The notes under the pieces are model-generated. The model was not told the origin of the DNA. It saw nothing but the letters and a program-made list of their open reading frames with translations, and ran no database searches. Both the position numbers and the translations under genes were made by a program. Positions 23,931 through 36,881 of a DNA stretch of 64,000 bases are shown piece after piece; the stretch's first letter is position 1; the number at the start of each line of letters is the position of its first letter. The stretch comes from Paratinospora sagittata (taxonomy: Eukaryota > Streptophyta > Magnoliopsida > Ranunculales > Menispermaceae), in NCBI GenBank assembly GCA_035771175.1, contig CM069595.1, positions 2,335,056 to 2,399,055 on the forward strand, read 5' to 3'.

Positions 23931-25376
23931 GGCCCAAACTAACTAAAAGTAGAATTCCTATGAAGGAAACTGATCTCTCTGCCTTAGCTTATATTATTAA
24001 GTGTCCTTGAGTTTAATTGTTTTTTTTTTTTTAAAGTTGATGTGGTAATATCGTCTATCCACTATAAATAACAGAAAAATGGACAAGAAGCCAAAGGCTT
24101 GAAAGTAAGAGGAGATTCTTCTATTATTTCTTTGGTTTTGACTCCTAAACCCTACAGCTGTGAACTGTCACTACACTAATGACCTGTAGTCATTTTCAAA
24201 ATGGGAAAGTTCAGGTTTTTGAACTTTAGAAGAAGAAAAAGAGAATTCTTTCTTTACTAGCTCAATTTGACTACTAGATATTCAGGTTTTCTCAGCTGGG
24301 TATGAAGCAATAGGTAACACTGCTACTTGCCATTGAATTTAAAGTTTCTTCCATTTAATCCAATAATTTTAAGGTTTGGAGTTGATTTTAAAGCTTTCAT
24401 CAGAGTATTAACAAAAGAGTAATGCTTTGCTCTGCTCTCTATAAAATGATCTATTACTGGGGCCGGCCTCATATCTAAACTTTTGACTGTGATTGGGTTG
24501 CTTAGGTTAGAATGAACTTGGGTCTTTTGCTTCTTAAGAGGTTCCATGACCAACACATTTAACTATTAGTTCAAACGGTTCAAAGCACCTCATAACTTCA
24601 TGATTTTTTTTTTTTTTTTAGTTATCGGAATTTTGGTACTTGAGGTTGTCCTCTTACCCTTCGAATTAAGACTAATCCCTTGAACTTGAACACTGCAGGC
24701 TCTAATGGGCAGTCCTTCCAAGCATGGATGTAGCTCCACAGGAGATGACAAAGTTCGGATTCAAACTCAAACTATCTCTGTGGAAAAGAGCCAGCCATCC
24801 AACTCTTTCACACCACGTTTGGTCATAACTTCATGGTTTTTCGGGCTGTTGTTCTTGATTCTCTTTAAATTCTCTAGAGAATCTCATGTTTCTGAGGCAG
24901 CAGTGCTCTTTTATTGGGGTCCAAGCTCCCTTTAACCAACATGCTAATAGAACCTAACTCAACTAGAACAAAAAAAAATTAAGCTGGTCTATGACCATGA
25001 CACTAACCTTACGCCTTTAGTACCTCAAAGTTGGAAAAATGAATATATGTTTAATTAGCTTGTATTAAAAAGAGTTTCACCTAATATTTCTCTAGTTGGT
25101 ACTTTTGATTTTTTGTTTCAGTTCCGTGAGCTGTCCCTAAATAAGAAATGTGTTCTTAAAAGCTTCCCTTCTCGTATGGATTGAACTCGAACTGTTGTCC
25201 AATTCAATTATATTGAAGCCCAGGTCGAAAAAGTAGAAAAAATGCTAATGTGGAGTGGAGTGGAGCGGAGCTGTGCTGACAGGCGCTTTCTGGTTCAAGG
25301 TTCCATTGCTACTACTACTAGGGTTTGAACATCTTTGAGTAAGTAGTATTCATTTCATTGTTGTTGTGGGAAGAAA
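23931..25376. other. Intergenic DNA upstream of TGD4
   Basis: AT-rich with no supportable gene. Its right end (about 25200-25376), with more balanced composition, is probably the TGD4 promoter and leader. Confidence 0.55.
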
Positions 25377-26650
25377 ATGAAGAAGCTGAGATGGGCTATG
25401 GACGGCGCATTTTGGGATCTGGACATGTCGACGCCGGTGACGGTCGACGGGGTCGCTCGCCCAGTCCCCGGAGACCCTCTTCCATTAGGTTTATCCAGAG
25501 GAATCACGCTATCGAGGCCCAAGCAAATCGATTTCATGCAACGCTTCATGTTCATGCCTCTTGTCCCTTCTTATGCTGCCGATTCTAGTAGAGGTGGTGA
25601 TGGGCTTGCCCTACAACGCGTTCTCACTTATCCCTTTGCTGAGAACTGGTAATTTCTCCAACTCGTTCCAGCTTTCTAATTTCTCATTTCATGTTTTTGA
25701 TTTATTAGCAGTTTTTGAGTAGTAGGTAGTTTCCATATTGACTGGGATTTGAATTGGGATGGAAAAAGGTTTTTCCTTGCTGCTTGTGTTAGTAGTTATT
25801 GATCTCTTATGAGAGACATTGATTGAAGAAAACCCATTTCATGTTTGCCAATGAAACTTGTTTATTGAACCAAGGATATATCTGATACTACTATTAAGCA
25901 GCATAATGCTAGTATAATTAGTAATTAATGCATATGTTGTAGTATAATTAACTGTGGTGTTCCCCTGTTGTGTGTATACATGCATACTGGTAGCAATTTG
26001 ATTCTTTATCTATTCTTTTACATAAAGAAAGTCTTCTAATTCGATCAAGTAGTAAGGTTTTTGCTAGGTTTATACAATTTGAAAAATTGGAAATGTCATA
26101 CCTTAAAATTCTTTTTTGTTTTGTTTAATTTTTTTTTTTGTTTGATTAGTGGGTTTTTGAGTTTTTCATGCAATCTTCCAGTTTTTCAGTTGTACTTGTC
26201 TTGTCCGCATCATTATAGTTAATGCTAAATGATATTTTGGTTCCAAAGCCGTGCAGGTTTGCTTCTGTACTAGGTCAGTTCAATATACAGAAATTTGTGT
26301 CTTCTGTAAAGCAGGGAGGCATGAAACACTCACAGGGGTCTTCATGGATTAAGAATGTTGGAAAATACCTTTGTGATAAGTCCTTGTTTGCTCTTGGTTT
26401 CTGCTCGGAGTTCCTGATTTCACCTGATGATACATTACTTTTGAGCTCTGATGTATATGGTGACAAAAAAGCAACCCGAAACAAAGCCGTTTTTCATCAT
26501 AAGGCAAGTGGATGTTCTTTTCTACGATTCATGGTTAATGCCCATTTTGTGACCACTTTTATGCTCTGTTGATGTTGAAGTTAATGAGATTGAATGTGCC
26601 AGTTAAATTGGTTACACAGTCTTCTACTAGATTTATACATTATACTTTCG

Positions 26651-26686
<36 letters not shown>

Positions 26687-28247
26687 ATCATTAGATTACT
26701 AATTTTGATCAATAGCTCCCTCGAGATGCTGTTTGGCTGATATTTATTGTTATAATTCTTGTAGTTTCCACGGCACAATTTAACAGTGGAAGCAGCCTGG
26801 CCTGGACTTTTTGTGGATAATTGTGGTAACTACTGGGACGTTCCTCTCCTGATGGGGATTGATCTTGCTTCCATTGCTTCTAATTCTGGTTCTAGCTGTC
26901 ATTTATGCATACACCATAACAGCGGCGATCCAAAACAGTTCAATGGTGATCAGATTAATCAGACACCTCAGGCACTACTCCCGGGGTTGTGCATGAAAAC
27001 TGCGTTTTCCATCAAGAAGAATATTGATATCTGGAGAAGCAAAGAGGGCAAGTTGAAAATGGTGCAACCATTTGATATATTCCTCTCGGATCCTCACGTT
27101 TCAATGTCAGGGATTTTAGGTATTTTTTCTTATAGTTCAGACTAATTTGATGTGATCCATATGTTTTCAGATGTATACTTGCTTTATTTCTTTGAGAGAT
27201 TTGAATCTTGATAACACCCCCCATTAAAGCTGAACCTTGATTCTTTCTGTGCCTTATAGATGCCTTTATTCATTGCAATTGCTTATATTTTCCTTTGTCC
27301 CACAAGAATAATTGAATAAATCACGTAAACCAGAAAATACCTCATCACATGAATAATTTTGATGCAATCCATATGTTAGTCATTTTGTATCCACAGGTAC
27401 TGTACTAACTGCGTCACTTGGAGATAATTCGGTGAGGTCACAAAGAGGAAATGAGTCACAGGATTATAATGGCTTTGGCCCACATCTCTCTGGCAACAAA
27501 TCCATTGTTTCAGCAGATATTTTTGGATCAGTTTCATGTACTGCTCAGCACGGACACTTCCAAAGGCTTTTCTCTGATCTTACTCGGCTACATGCCCGTT
27601 TAGATTTTCCATCTGGTTCAAGATTTATTAATGGAGCTGCAAGTTTGGCACAAGATCTTTACAATTCACAACCAGTGGATTTGGCCAAGATTGAGTCAGT
27701 TTGTCCTGATGTCACCCTCTCGCTTCAGCAGCAGGTAACATTTTGTCTTTTGGTATTCGTATCACCATTAATCCGATGTTACTACCTAATAACACCATCT
27801 CGTAAGGCTGAGATTCTTGGAGTCGTTTCAAATTATGACTGGACTTAATATTTCTGTTGAACTGCTAATTGAAGAGCTTGGTTTGATGTCATTCCTTTGT
27901 TCATGAATTTCCTTTCATTTTGGTAATGGCTTGACCTATAGCACTGTATGTATGGTTCTGAATTGATTTTGTATGACATCCAATCCAATGGTTGGTTAGG
28001 TTAAGAATGACATAAGTTGGCCCAACTTTAATTCATTCACCAAATGCAGATTTTTGGGGAATTCATATTTCGAGTAGATTCAAAACTTGGCTTCAACTTA
28101 AAGGGTGGAAGCTGGCGACCTCATGAGGATGACACAGTATATGCTGTTGAGTATGCACTGAAAGTTCTTGGTTCTGCAAAAGCTGTTGCTTGGTATTCAA
28201 CAAAGCATCGGGAAGCCATGGTTGAGCTTAGATTCTTTGAGACTTGA
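25377..28247 (+). CDS. TGD4: TGD4-like chloroplast lipid transfer protein
   Basis: Five exons, 25377-25648, 26257-26503, 26765-27119, 27397-27734 and 28050-28247, encode 469 residues, close to the family's usual 470-480. The N-terminus MKKLRWAMDGAFWDLDMSTP, the segment CSEFLISPDDTLLLS, the segment EAAWPGLFVD, and the C-terminus MVELRFFET match TRIGALACTOSYLDIACYLGLYCEROL 4. TGD4 is a beta-barrel-like protein of the outer envelope that binds phosphatidic acid and is needed to move lipid from the ER to the plastid for galactolipid assembly. It lacks a cleavable transit peptide in other plants. Intron 2 starts with GC instead of GT (AAG/GCAAGT), a known minor donor class, and joins in frame. A CT microsatellite lies in that intron. 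Confidence 0.95.
26653..26682. repeat. (CT)15 microsatellite in TGD4 intron 2
   Basis: About 30 bases of perfect CT repeat, roughly 80 bases upstream of the intron 2 acceptor (26764). Length may vary between individuals. Confidence 0.95.
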
Positions 28248-30677
28248 ATTCATTCAACAAAGGTGCATTGTTCTTATTGAATTTATCCAAATCCTTAATT
28301 TTGTTGTTTATCTCATCGTCAAACTTTTTCTTTGGGTTTTTTTATTTTTATTTTTATTTTTTATGATTGGCTCTTTTAATTTGTTTGGGCAATTGGGCTA
28401 TTAAGATTTGAATCCATGAATCTTAGTATTTATCTCTCATATCACCATGAAAAGAAGAATGCTAATTAGAAGTGATAATGTGAATTTTTGAGGTGGTTTA
28501 GTTATTAGACCTGTCTTATAAGACCGTAAGAGGGGCATAAACAAGAAAACTTAGGCTACGTTTGGTTTATGATTGGGATTCAATTTTTCGTATCCGATAA
28601 TTTAGAAACCCGAAAACCACGTTCGGTTGATTGAGATTCGAAAACAGTTTCCTGAAATTTATAAAGAAAACAAGTTGTTTTCAGGAAATAATAAAATGTT
28701 ATTTTTTGAGTTTTTCTTTTTTAGTTGTATTATAATTTTTGGATCATGAACTAAATGCAGCCTTATAAAGTAAAATCTCACAATAGTGATACTCTATAAA
28801 AAAAAATAACATCTACATAATCATAAAAAAATTTGGTCCCAGTTTGGGTCAGTTATAAATAAAATTAATTTTTACATTATAATAAATTATAATTTTTTTA
28901 GGTCTTATCTTAAAAAAATTTACCTCTATATAATAATAATTAATTATATATTACAAAAAATATATTACATTAAAGGTCAATTTTCACATTGATTCTTTCA
29001 TTTTGCACTATTTCGGCGGATTGAGTTTGTATATTAACTTTGGGTGGCATGGTTAATTTGTGAGGAAAAAAAAGATTAAAGGGTTGTGTTGCAAAATTTA
29101 CATTAAGAGAAAAACATTGAAAAGAATATAAAATTTTAGACTTTTAGAAAAACTTTTTATATTTCTAACACTAAATAACGCTATTTTTTAAAATTACATA
29201 ATAATTTTTATAAGTATAATTCTTTTAAGTTATAATTTTGTCATAATAATAAATTTAACTTGGCCCCCATCTACAGACAGGTTTTACTTATTGAATTATT
29301 AATGATTTTTCCATTAAAACTCTGCATCATTTTTATTATCACTAACAATGAAAACAGAAATAGCAACAATAATAATTTACTCAAGGAAAAGTTTCTTCTT
29401 TGTTTAAAATTCATAATGCTACGTGGATCCTAATTGTCCTGCTACGTGTGTTTGGATCCACTCAAGTGACAAGTGACACTTGACGTTAAGTAAATAATTA
29501 ATATTGTGGGGTCCCAAGTACTCAATTAAATAATGAAGAACGAGTTCCGTAGTCTAGGCAATGTTATTAATAATGCAATTGGGTTTTCCCGAGGCTGAAA
29601 CTCCCACCGACCAAATTACATCATTTTGCGTCCTCCGGCCATTGTATCCTACTCTCTCCTGTTAGCTATCTGTAATAAAAAAATAATAATAATTGGAATA
29701 AATGTATTAAAATAATCAATCATTTTCTTTTCTTTCTTATTATTATATTCTATATGTACATATCAACTTTCCTATAATTCAAAACAAATATTGAGTATTC
29801 CTTTCATTGTCAAATGCATTATAGACTATAATTGTCATTAATTAATCAAACGACATGCATGATTCGCTGTGGACCACATACACTCATTAAAATATCTATA
29901 TATATATATAATAAAAGCACGCTTTTAGTTTTATAATTTCCATTCCCTTAGAGAAGAAATCCATAAAACAATGAATAAATTAACAATGAATAATAATATA
30001 ATATTTCTTCTTGCTTCCAATTATTTTTCATGGTTAGGTAACAAATAACTTTTGTTTGTTGGGTGACCCATCTTATCCAATCTAAAATCCGAATTGAAAA
30101 ATGGGCATTTTTGTTTTGGGGTAAAGTTCTATTTTTTCACAACTCAATTGATGCAAGAAACATTACCATTTTTATAATTTTCAACATTGACTGCTGCCCG
30201 CTTTTTCTTTTTCAAGTTGATATTTTTCTACATTTTTTTTTATTAGTCTAAAATGAGAATCAATAACACAAGCAACCAAAACTCTCATTAAACTCAAATA
30301 TATATATATATATATGTGGATGCATGAATTATGAAGATGATGAGAATGAGATGACGATATCTGGCACGAGGGAATCCAGCTAAGCACGTGCAAAGATCAC
30401 CGGAATATTGGGTAAGATATTCCGTCACTTCTGACCTGTTCAATCAGAAACTCTGACCCACTAACCTCACCCAATTTAATTCCTCCAACTAAAAGTTTCA
30501 TTCACAACTCTCAATCTCAACTCAATCTTTTGCCTCTCTCGTTGCTTCTTCAGGTACCGTCTCCCCGGGCCCTCTAACCCATTATTTGCACCCAAAGCAA
30601 CAAAAAACAGATAATCACTTCATTGTTGTGTTGCTTCTCTTCTCCTTTTTTTTCAAAAATCTTCTCCAGTGTTTTGT
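28248..30677. other. AT-rich intergenic DNA with a MITE
   Basis: Long AT-rich stretch with no gene. It contains a Tourist-like MITE (28554-28762) and an (AT)n run near 30298-30315. The last 200 bases before 30678 are CT-rich and probably form the leader of the channel gene. Confidence 0.6.
28554..28762. mobile_element. Tourist-like (PIF/Harbinger-type) MITE
   Basis: The left end GGCTACGTTTGGTTTATGAT pairs with the complement of the right end, GGCTGCATTTAGTTCATGAT. TTA lies directly outside both ends (28551-28553 and 28763-28765), the target duplication expected of PIF/Harbinger elements. There is no coding capacity. A shorter relative is at 48231-48357. Confidence 0.8.
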
Positions 30678-32333
30678 ATGGAAAGAGAGCCATTTCTTGC
30701 ATCTTCAGCAATTACCCATCTCCAACATCTTCCTCGAGATGATGATGAAACCTTATTCACGGTGCCTGAATCCATCCAAAATCAAGTTATCTATGAAGAA
30801 TTTGAAGACCCATTTGGAGATTTCTCTTCTTCTCAATCCTCACGCCACCATCCTGAACCCACCACCGGCCCTTCTTCAACTGGATTCCGATCAAAATCCG
30901 GCCTTCACCGGTCAAGAACAGCCCCAGCCATGGCAGTCATGAGAGACCTTAAACAACAACACCCTACCCAGACGGAGAAACCAAAGTTTGAATCCAGTTC
31001 TATAGTTAGACAGGCCTTTCTATTACTAGTCTTCTATTTATCACTAGGAGTTGTGATATATTCCTTCAATAGAGACAACTTCTCTGGTATTGAAACACAC
31101 CCAGTTGCTGATGCGCTTTACTTCTGCATAGTCACTATGTGCACAATTGGCTACGGGGACATCGCGCCAACGACGCCCGCGACGAAGGTTTTCGCTTGTG
31201 TTTTCGTGCTTGTGGGCTTTGGATTTATAGATGTATTGTTGAGTGGTGTGGTGAATTATGTGCTGGATTTGCAGGAAAACATGATTTTAACTAGCATTCA
31301 GGTGGGTGGTAGTGAAGGCAACCGTGATGGGAAATTCTCTGCAAAGAACTACATTTTTAATGCTGAGAAGGGTAGAATGAGAATAAGAATGAAGGTGGGA
31401 TTGGCATTAGGGGTGGTTGTGTTGTGTATTGGAACGGGCACTATGGTATTGTATTTTGTGGAGAAATTGGATTGGGTTGATTCGGTTTATTTATCAGTTA
31501 TGTCGGTTACGACAGTTGGTTATGGAGATAGAGGTTTCAAGACGATGCAGGGGAGGTTGTTTGCTTCAGTTTGGCTGTTGTTTTCGACGCTGGCGGTGGC
31601 TCGGGCGTTTCTGTATTTGGCAGAGGCAAGGATTGATAAGAGGCATAGGAGAATTGCTAATTGGGTGTTGCATAGAGAGATTACTGTGCAGGATTTGCTA
31701 GCTGCAGACGTAAATAACAATGGGTTCATCAGGTTGGTCAGAATTTCTTGTACTCTTCTTCATCCATTACAAATTTCATTAGTGATGTTCCTTTTTCTGC
31801 TTCTATGGATGGTTGATTGTGCAAAGAACTTAGTGTTTTCAAAGTTTTTTGTCATAGAGATTATTGCATTTACAGAGTTTTAACTATGATCTTAGAATGC
31901 TTGAATTGTTTTGTTGTTCATTGCAAATTAGCTTGAATTCTGTTCTGATCTCCAACCTTTTAAAAGGGGGGAAAAAACTGAAACTGTAATCTTAGGATTG
32001 AAGACTACTACTTTGTAATGTTAATGATAGATTAGGAACATGTATGAGATATGACGTTCAATTTAGCATTTGAATTTGTTGATTGATCACACAAGAAGAG
32101 TAGAGAATCTTTGCAATTTAGTGTCACTAAGAAAATCTTTTAATTCTAAATTGAACTTTACATTTTCCAGCAAATCTGAGTATGTTCTTTACAAGCTCAA
32201 AGAGATGGGGAAGATAACTGAGAAAGATATACTGCAGATATGTGACCAGTTCAACAAGCTTGACCTCAACAACTCCGGGAAGATTACACTCCCTGACCTC
32301 TTGCAAAGACCGATGTCACAAAGTGAAGCATGA
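30678..32333 (+). CDS. TPK: Two-pore K+ channel (TPK/KCO family)
   Basis: Two exons, 30678-31732 and 32171-32333, encode 405 residues. Two pore loops carry TIGYGD (GYGD at 158-161) and TVGYGD (281-284), each between membrane segments, for four in all (about 112-130, 170-196, 240-260, 293-314). RSRTAP at 78-83 fits a mode I 14-3-3 site. Two EF-hands follow: DVNNNGFISKSE (344-355), which the intron interrupts, and DLNNSGKITLPD. TPK channels conduct K+ across the vacuolar membrane, and one member has been placed in thylakoids; Ca2+ and 14-3-3 binding activate them. I chose the ATG at 30678 because the frame upstream has only a GTG and MEREPFL resembles family starts. The subtype is uncertain; TPK3/TPK5-like is my best guess. 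Confidence 0.95.
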
Positions 32334-34536
32334 AGCAGGTGACAGTTTTTTTTTTTCCCCTTTTCCTTTCTTCTTTTTTTTTGAGAAATTTGTTGGTTCT
32401 GTGAGATGTAGAGGAGGACTGCAAATCTCAAATTACAGGAAACAAAGTTGTATGTACAATTTAAGGGGGACATTGTTTCAGATTAGAGATATTATAAACC
32501 TGCAATCAAATTTTGCAGAGGAATTTCGAAGCAAATTGTACCACACCAAGCTAGTGAGGAAACTCAAAAATGTATGTAATGATCTCAATAATGGAAAAGA
32601 TATACAAGACAATTTCAATGATAACAATTCTTCTTCAACAACATATTGGAGCATTGTTTGTATCCTTAAGTTCGCAAATAAATCTTCTACATCAGCTTTA
32701 TATATTGATTTCTAGTTGCAATTATCAATGAGGGACTGTTTCAGGTTGATAACCTGAGTAAGGCACAACAAAACTGGCGGAAGAGAGCAGTACTTTCAAA
32801 AAAATTTATGAATCTAATGAAAGAGTTGTGAATTATTTGTAGCATTTTTCCAATATTAATCTCAATTATTGATGGCCCAAGTTTAAAATATAAAACTCTG
32901 GCTTTCCATATTGGTTGATGAGGACAGATTTAGTCAATGCCCTCTACATGCATGAAGATAATGCACATATAATAAATGGGCAGATACCTTTCTAGCGGCT
33001 AAGCTCATCAGCTAAACAACCTTTCTGATACAATCTTCATTAGTTTGCTCATTTGAGGTCACCTGAACTCATGCCTTTTCATCTAAGTTTTTTTACTCTT
33101 GCCAGAATCCCTGAATTTAGTTTTCTATAGTAAAGTTTTGTACAGAGTTTAAATGGTAAATTTGTGAGTGCAGCCTTATAGAAAGTGGGAATATTTGGAT
33201 AAGTCATGGCTCAAATCATAGCATATTAGATGGAAATTTGTGTATCTTCAATTATTCACATAGCAGACATTAATATAATCGACACTGCCTGTCAGACTTC
33301 TCAATGAGCATCTTTAGAGATAAAGAAAAAGAAACACTAGCCTTAGATGAAAACAGTAACAAAGACAGAAATTAAACAAAAAAAAGAAGGTATAAAGGAC
33401 CTTTCACGAAGAACAAAATAATTTTGAATGCAAGCTTTGAAAACTTTTTATTTTGAGGGTGACAGAGGCAAGTCACCTGTTCAGCTCAAGTCTTTTTTCA
33501 ACCACTGTTATAATCCCTGTACTACAAAGCTATTAGGCAAACCATCACTTACATCATACATACTAGTGACTGTTAAAGCTTATATTATATACTTAATAAT
33601 AATATTCAAGGCCTTGATTTTCTACCTTTATTTTTTAGAGAGATAGAGAGATCACGCAAATGATCTTACCCTTGTGAATAAAGTTGTGAAACATATCAAC
33701 TTTCAACCAAAAAAATTAAAAGAAAAAGAAAATTAAAGTAGAAAAGTAGAAAAGAAGTAGAGGACAAGAAAAAGCCAGCATCTTTTGTTCATAAAGCATT
33801 AAACTTTGGGCATTCTCTCTTCCTACACAACGAATATGCCTAATTGAAATTTCAGATTAATAAAGATCAGGAAAAAACTGGCAAAGACTTCCAAGTTTTG
33901 TGGCCATTGATGTAGCAGACCACCAAGAGTCTCAGTTACTACGGCAAACTGGCTGCTGCCTACAGCCCCTTCAGGTTTACCCTTTGTTTATGTTGCTATT
34001 GACTTCATTGGCTGCTGAATAAAACACGTTTAAATTTCTTTGCCAAATGTCAAGACACTGTTTCTTACTTAGGTTGCACAGTTGCAGTAAAATATACCTA
34101 AATTTGTCTCATTAAGGAAGGAAAAGGGGGAAGAAGATCAACTAATTTATCACTTCTACTTTACAGGGCAAATCAAATTTGCTATTCAGATTGGTAAGTT
34201 CATGGGATTTTTTTTTTTACCGCCATAATTTGCTGGAATTGTTTCTTGCCCATTGATAAGGGATCACATGTAAATAAAGAAAAATAATTATCAAGTCACA
34301 TCACAAGTATGTTGTTGAGCTCATGTTTTAGAGCTCCAAATATAACATGTGAAAAATAAATTAATAATATAGGGAGACACTATGAAGAAGAAGAAGAAAA
34401 AGATGAAACAGATAATTTATGCAATTATGATCATCATCATAAGGGGTTGACATAGAAATTAAACTGGTATATTTTAAGCTACTAATAATCATGCAGTAAC
34501 AAAAATCATACTATACAAGTGTGTTTGAAGAAGTTC
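32334..34536. other. Intergenic DNA
   Basis: AT-rich spacer between the channel gene and the convergent TruA-type gene. No supportable gene was found. Some of the first 400 bases is probably the 3' UTR of the channel. Confidence 0.55.
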
Positions 34537-36759
34537 TCAGTAAAATGGAAGCTTACATTTTTTAATGCTACGATGCCTACCAAAACTGGGTGTGGGACAA
34601 CCTGGGGGAAGCTCTAGGAGCTCTTCATTGTACTTGATAGACATGAGACAAAGACCATGAGGTGGTGCAGGCAAAGTGTATTTTGCGAGTTCCTTCCTAT
34701 CTCTAGAAGCCAAGATCATGGGGACAATATCTGGTGGAATAGCTTCCTTCCCAATTTGGAGTAAAAGAGCTACCTGCAGAAGTAGCAACTATAAGAAGCT
34801 TGAATCTTTTGAACAAGTTCTGATTAAGGAACACAGATAAGAAACATAACAAATAATAGTCTACCATGTTGCGCACTTGTCTGTATAAGAAACCAGAACC
34901 TTCAACCTGGATCTGCAACAGAGCAACCTGACAAATAAAATACAGTTACCTATCAGCTTAAACATGTTAGTGCCAATCATAATCTTGTGATAACACAAGT
35001 ACACACACATCCTCGAGAAAGAACAACATATTTTTTTGGACTAAAAGTTACTTGAAGTTTCGCAATACCATTTCAACGATATCAAAACGGAAAATATGCT
35101 TCACAGGATTTGGCAATCCATCATCATGCGAAGCATTGGCAAAAGCAGAAAAGTCATGCGTCCCAATGAAATACTTTGCAGCTTCCCTCATAGCAACAGG
35201 ATTTAATCGATAGGCATTGTGGTAAGCATAGTGACGCTGAAAAGGGTCCATCAAGGTGTCGTTATATATCTTATAGTGATAAATTTTGCTTTCTGCAGAA
35301 AAACGAGCATGAAATTCTGGACGTGCTGGACTAACTTCTCTCACTCGAATATCAGGAGGAAGGAGACCATTAAGGGCTGCATGAATATTTTCCAAGCCGT
35401 CATAGTTGAAAGGAGTAACAAAGTGGGCTACCTGAAATATGAAATGTTTATTTATTTGTATCTTACTACATTAACAAGTGCCTCTGATAAACACGAGCAG
35501 CATTCATTAGAAACAGACCTGGCCCCAGGCATGAACTCCTGTGTCTGTCCTACTTGCACCAACCAAACAAAGCTCCTTGCGATCAAGTTTGGTTGCCTGT
35601 GTTAGAGCTTTTTCCAACATGCATTGTATGGTTGGTGGTGATTGCTGATACTGCCAACCTTAAAATACAATTTACAAATTCTTAAAAGAATAATGAATAG
35701 GAAAAGCAAGAGTAAATGGACTTCAAAGATTGTGGACACATAGTCTATTTAGTTTCCTTAGTCCCACCACCTATTTAGTTTCCATAGTTCCACCATGCTC
35801 TTTCCGACAGTTATTTAATCAGAACTTGTTCAAAATAAACAGAAAAAAGCTGTAAGACTACACCATTGGAATAGTAGAGAAACAAGGAGACTACGGCCTA
35901 AGAATATTTGAAAGCATTTTTAGTTGCACATGCATTTTGAAGCTTCTTGATGCTCCTAAATCCATGCAAATTGGGAAGAATCACTAGTTCAATATAGAAA
36001 ATACAACACTGCTCATTCCATTTTGTACTTATTGTTCTGATTGAACATCCATCACACAAACCAACATCCAAGTGAATTGAGCAGGCAAGCAAATCTACAG
36101 GCTTAAAATGTTTTATTTTCTCAAGTTCATACCATTAGCCCAAAAAATAGCAAATAAATGAATCCATTGAGGTTCTATCCACTAGGATTAGGCTTTGTTT
36201 GAGATTAGATAGGTAAATTGATGAAATCAAAAAACAAGTTCAAGCATTCAGAGTGGATTCAAAAGGGATGCTACAGCAGTAGGGGGAAAGACTTCTTGAT
36301 TAGTTCATTAGTACATAAGTATAAATTTAATGTTGGAAGGTGAAAAGTCCAAAGTGAAGGAAGTCTTCCTCTAAACTAAACATAACAAAATAGCATCCTT
36401 GCAACCTACAGTAATAGTAAAATTTAAAGAATACTAAAGATAAAATTGTCTATGGAATCCCTTTTTTTTGTTTTTTGTTTTCATTATCATCATTATTATT
36501 ACAATTATTAACCAACCTGAGAAATGAGTGCCATCATATGCAATAACCAAACGCCACTTGTAGCATGGAAGAGCAGACTTCATCAACAGATTTGGGTCTT
36601 CAAACCTATCATTGAAATTCTGGAAAAAAAAAAAAAAAAGTGTACAGTGAGGACAGAGCAAATAATATAAGAAGCTGTTTAACAAAAAATTAAAGAAAAA
36701 AATACCGAATTAATAGGTGGGAAAAGCGGAGTTGTAGGAGTGACACCAAGGGCACCCAT
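34537..36759 (-). CDS. TruA-type tRNA pseudouridine synthase
   Basis: Six exons, 36706-36759, 36517-36619, 35519-35658, 35069-35431, 34865-34912 and 34537-34773, encode 314 residues with consistent phases and GT-AG junctions. Domain text follows bacterial TruA in order: YKWRLVIAYDGTHFSGWQYQ (37-56), the catalytic loop GASRTDTGVHAWGQ with Asp91, the central segment EFHARFSAESKIYHYKIYN, and GSGFLYRQVRNMV near the end. TruA proteins turn uridines 38-40 of the tRNA anticodon arm into pseudouridine. The short N-terminus (18 residues in exon 1) may or may not target an organelle. The ATG at 36759 is the only one in exon 1 that keeps the gene clear of the divergent ORF at 36882. Confidence 0.93.
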
Positions 36760-36881
36760 GCTAGTCCTAAGATAACTTTGGTACCAAATGGGTAAAAAAA
36801 ACCCGTGGCATTCCAGAGCCGTAAAGACTAGTAGCTGTCTGGCAAATCCTGTGGGTTGGGTGCAATGAGTCAAGTAGGTTA
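36760..36881. promoter_or_regulatory. Short divergent spacer, probable bidirectional promoter
   Basis: Only 122 bases separate the start codons of the TruA-type gene (-) and the unknown ORF (+). Leaders and promoters of both must overlap or lie inside neighbouring coding sequence, if both starts are right. Confidence 0.5.

Noticed and set aside
30586..30942. 118-codon frame overlapping the channel start
   Set aside because: It is a shadow in another frame of the two-pore channel exon 1.
32242..32715. 157-codon frame after the channel gene
   Set aside because: It begins inside exon 2 in another frame and then runs through low-complexity TTTTC sequence.
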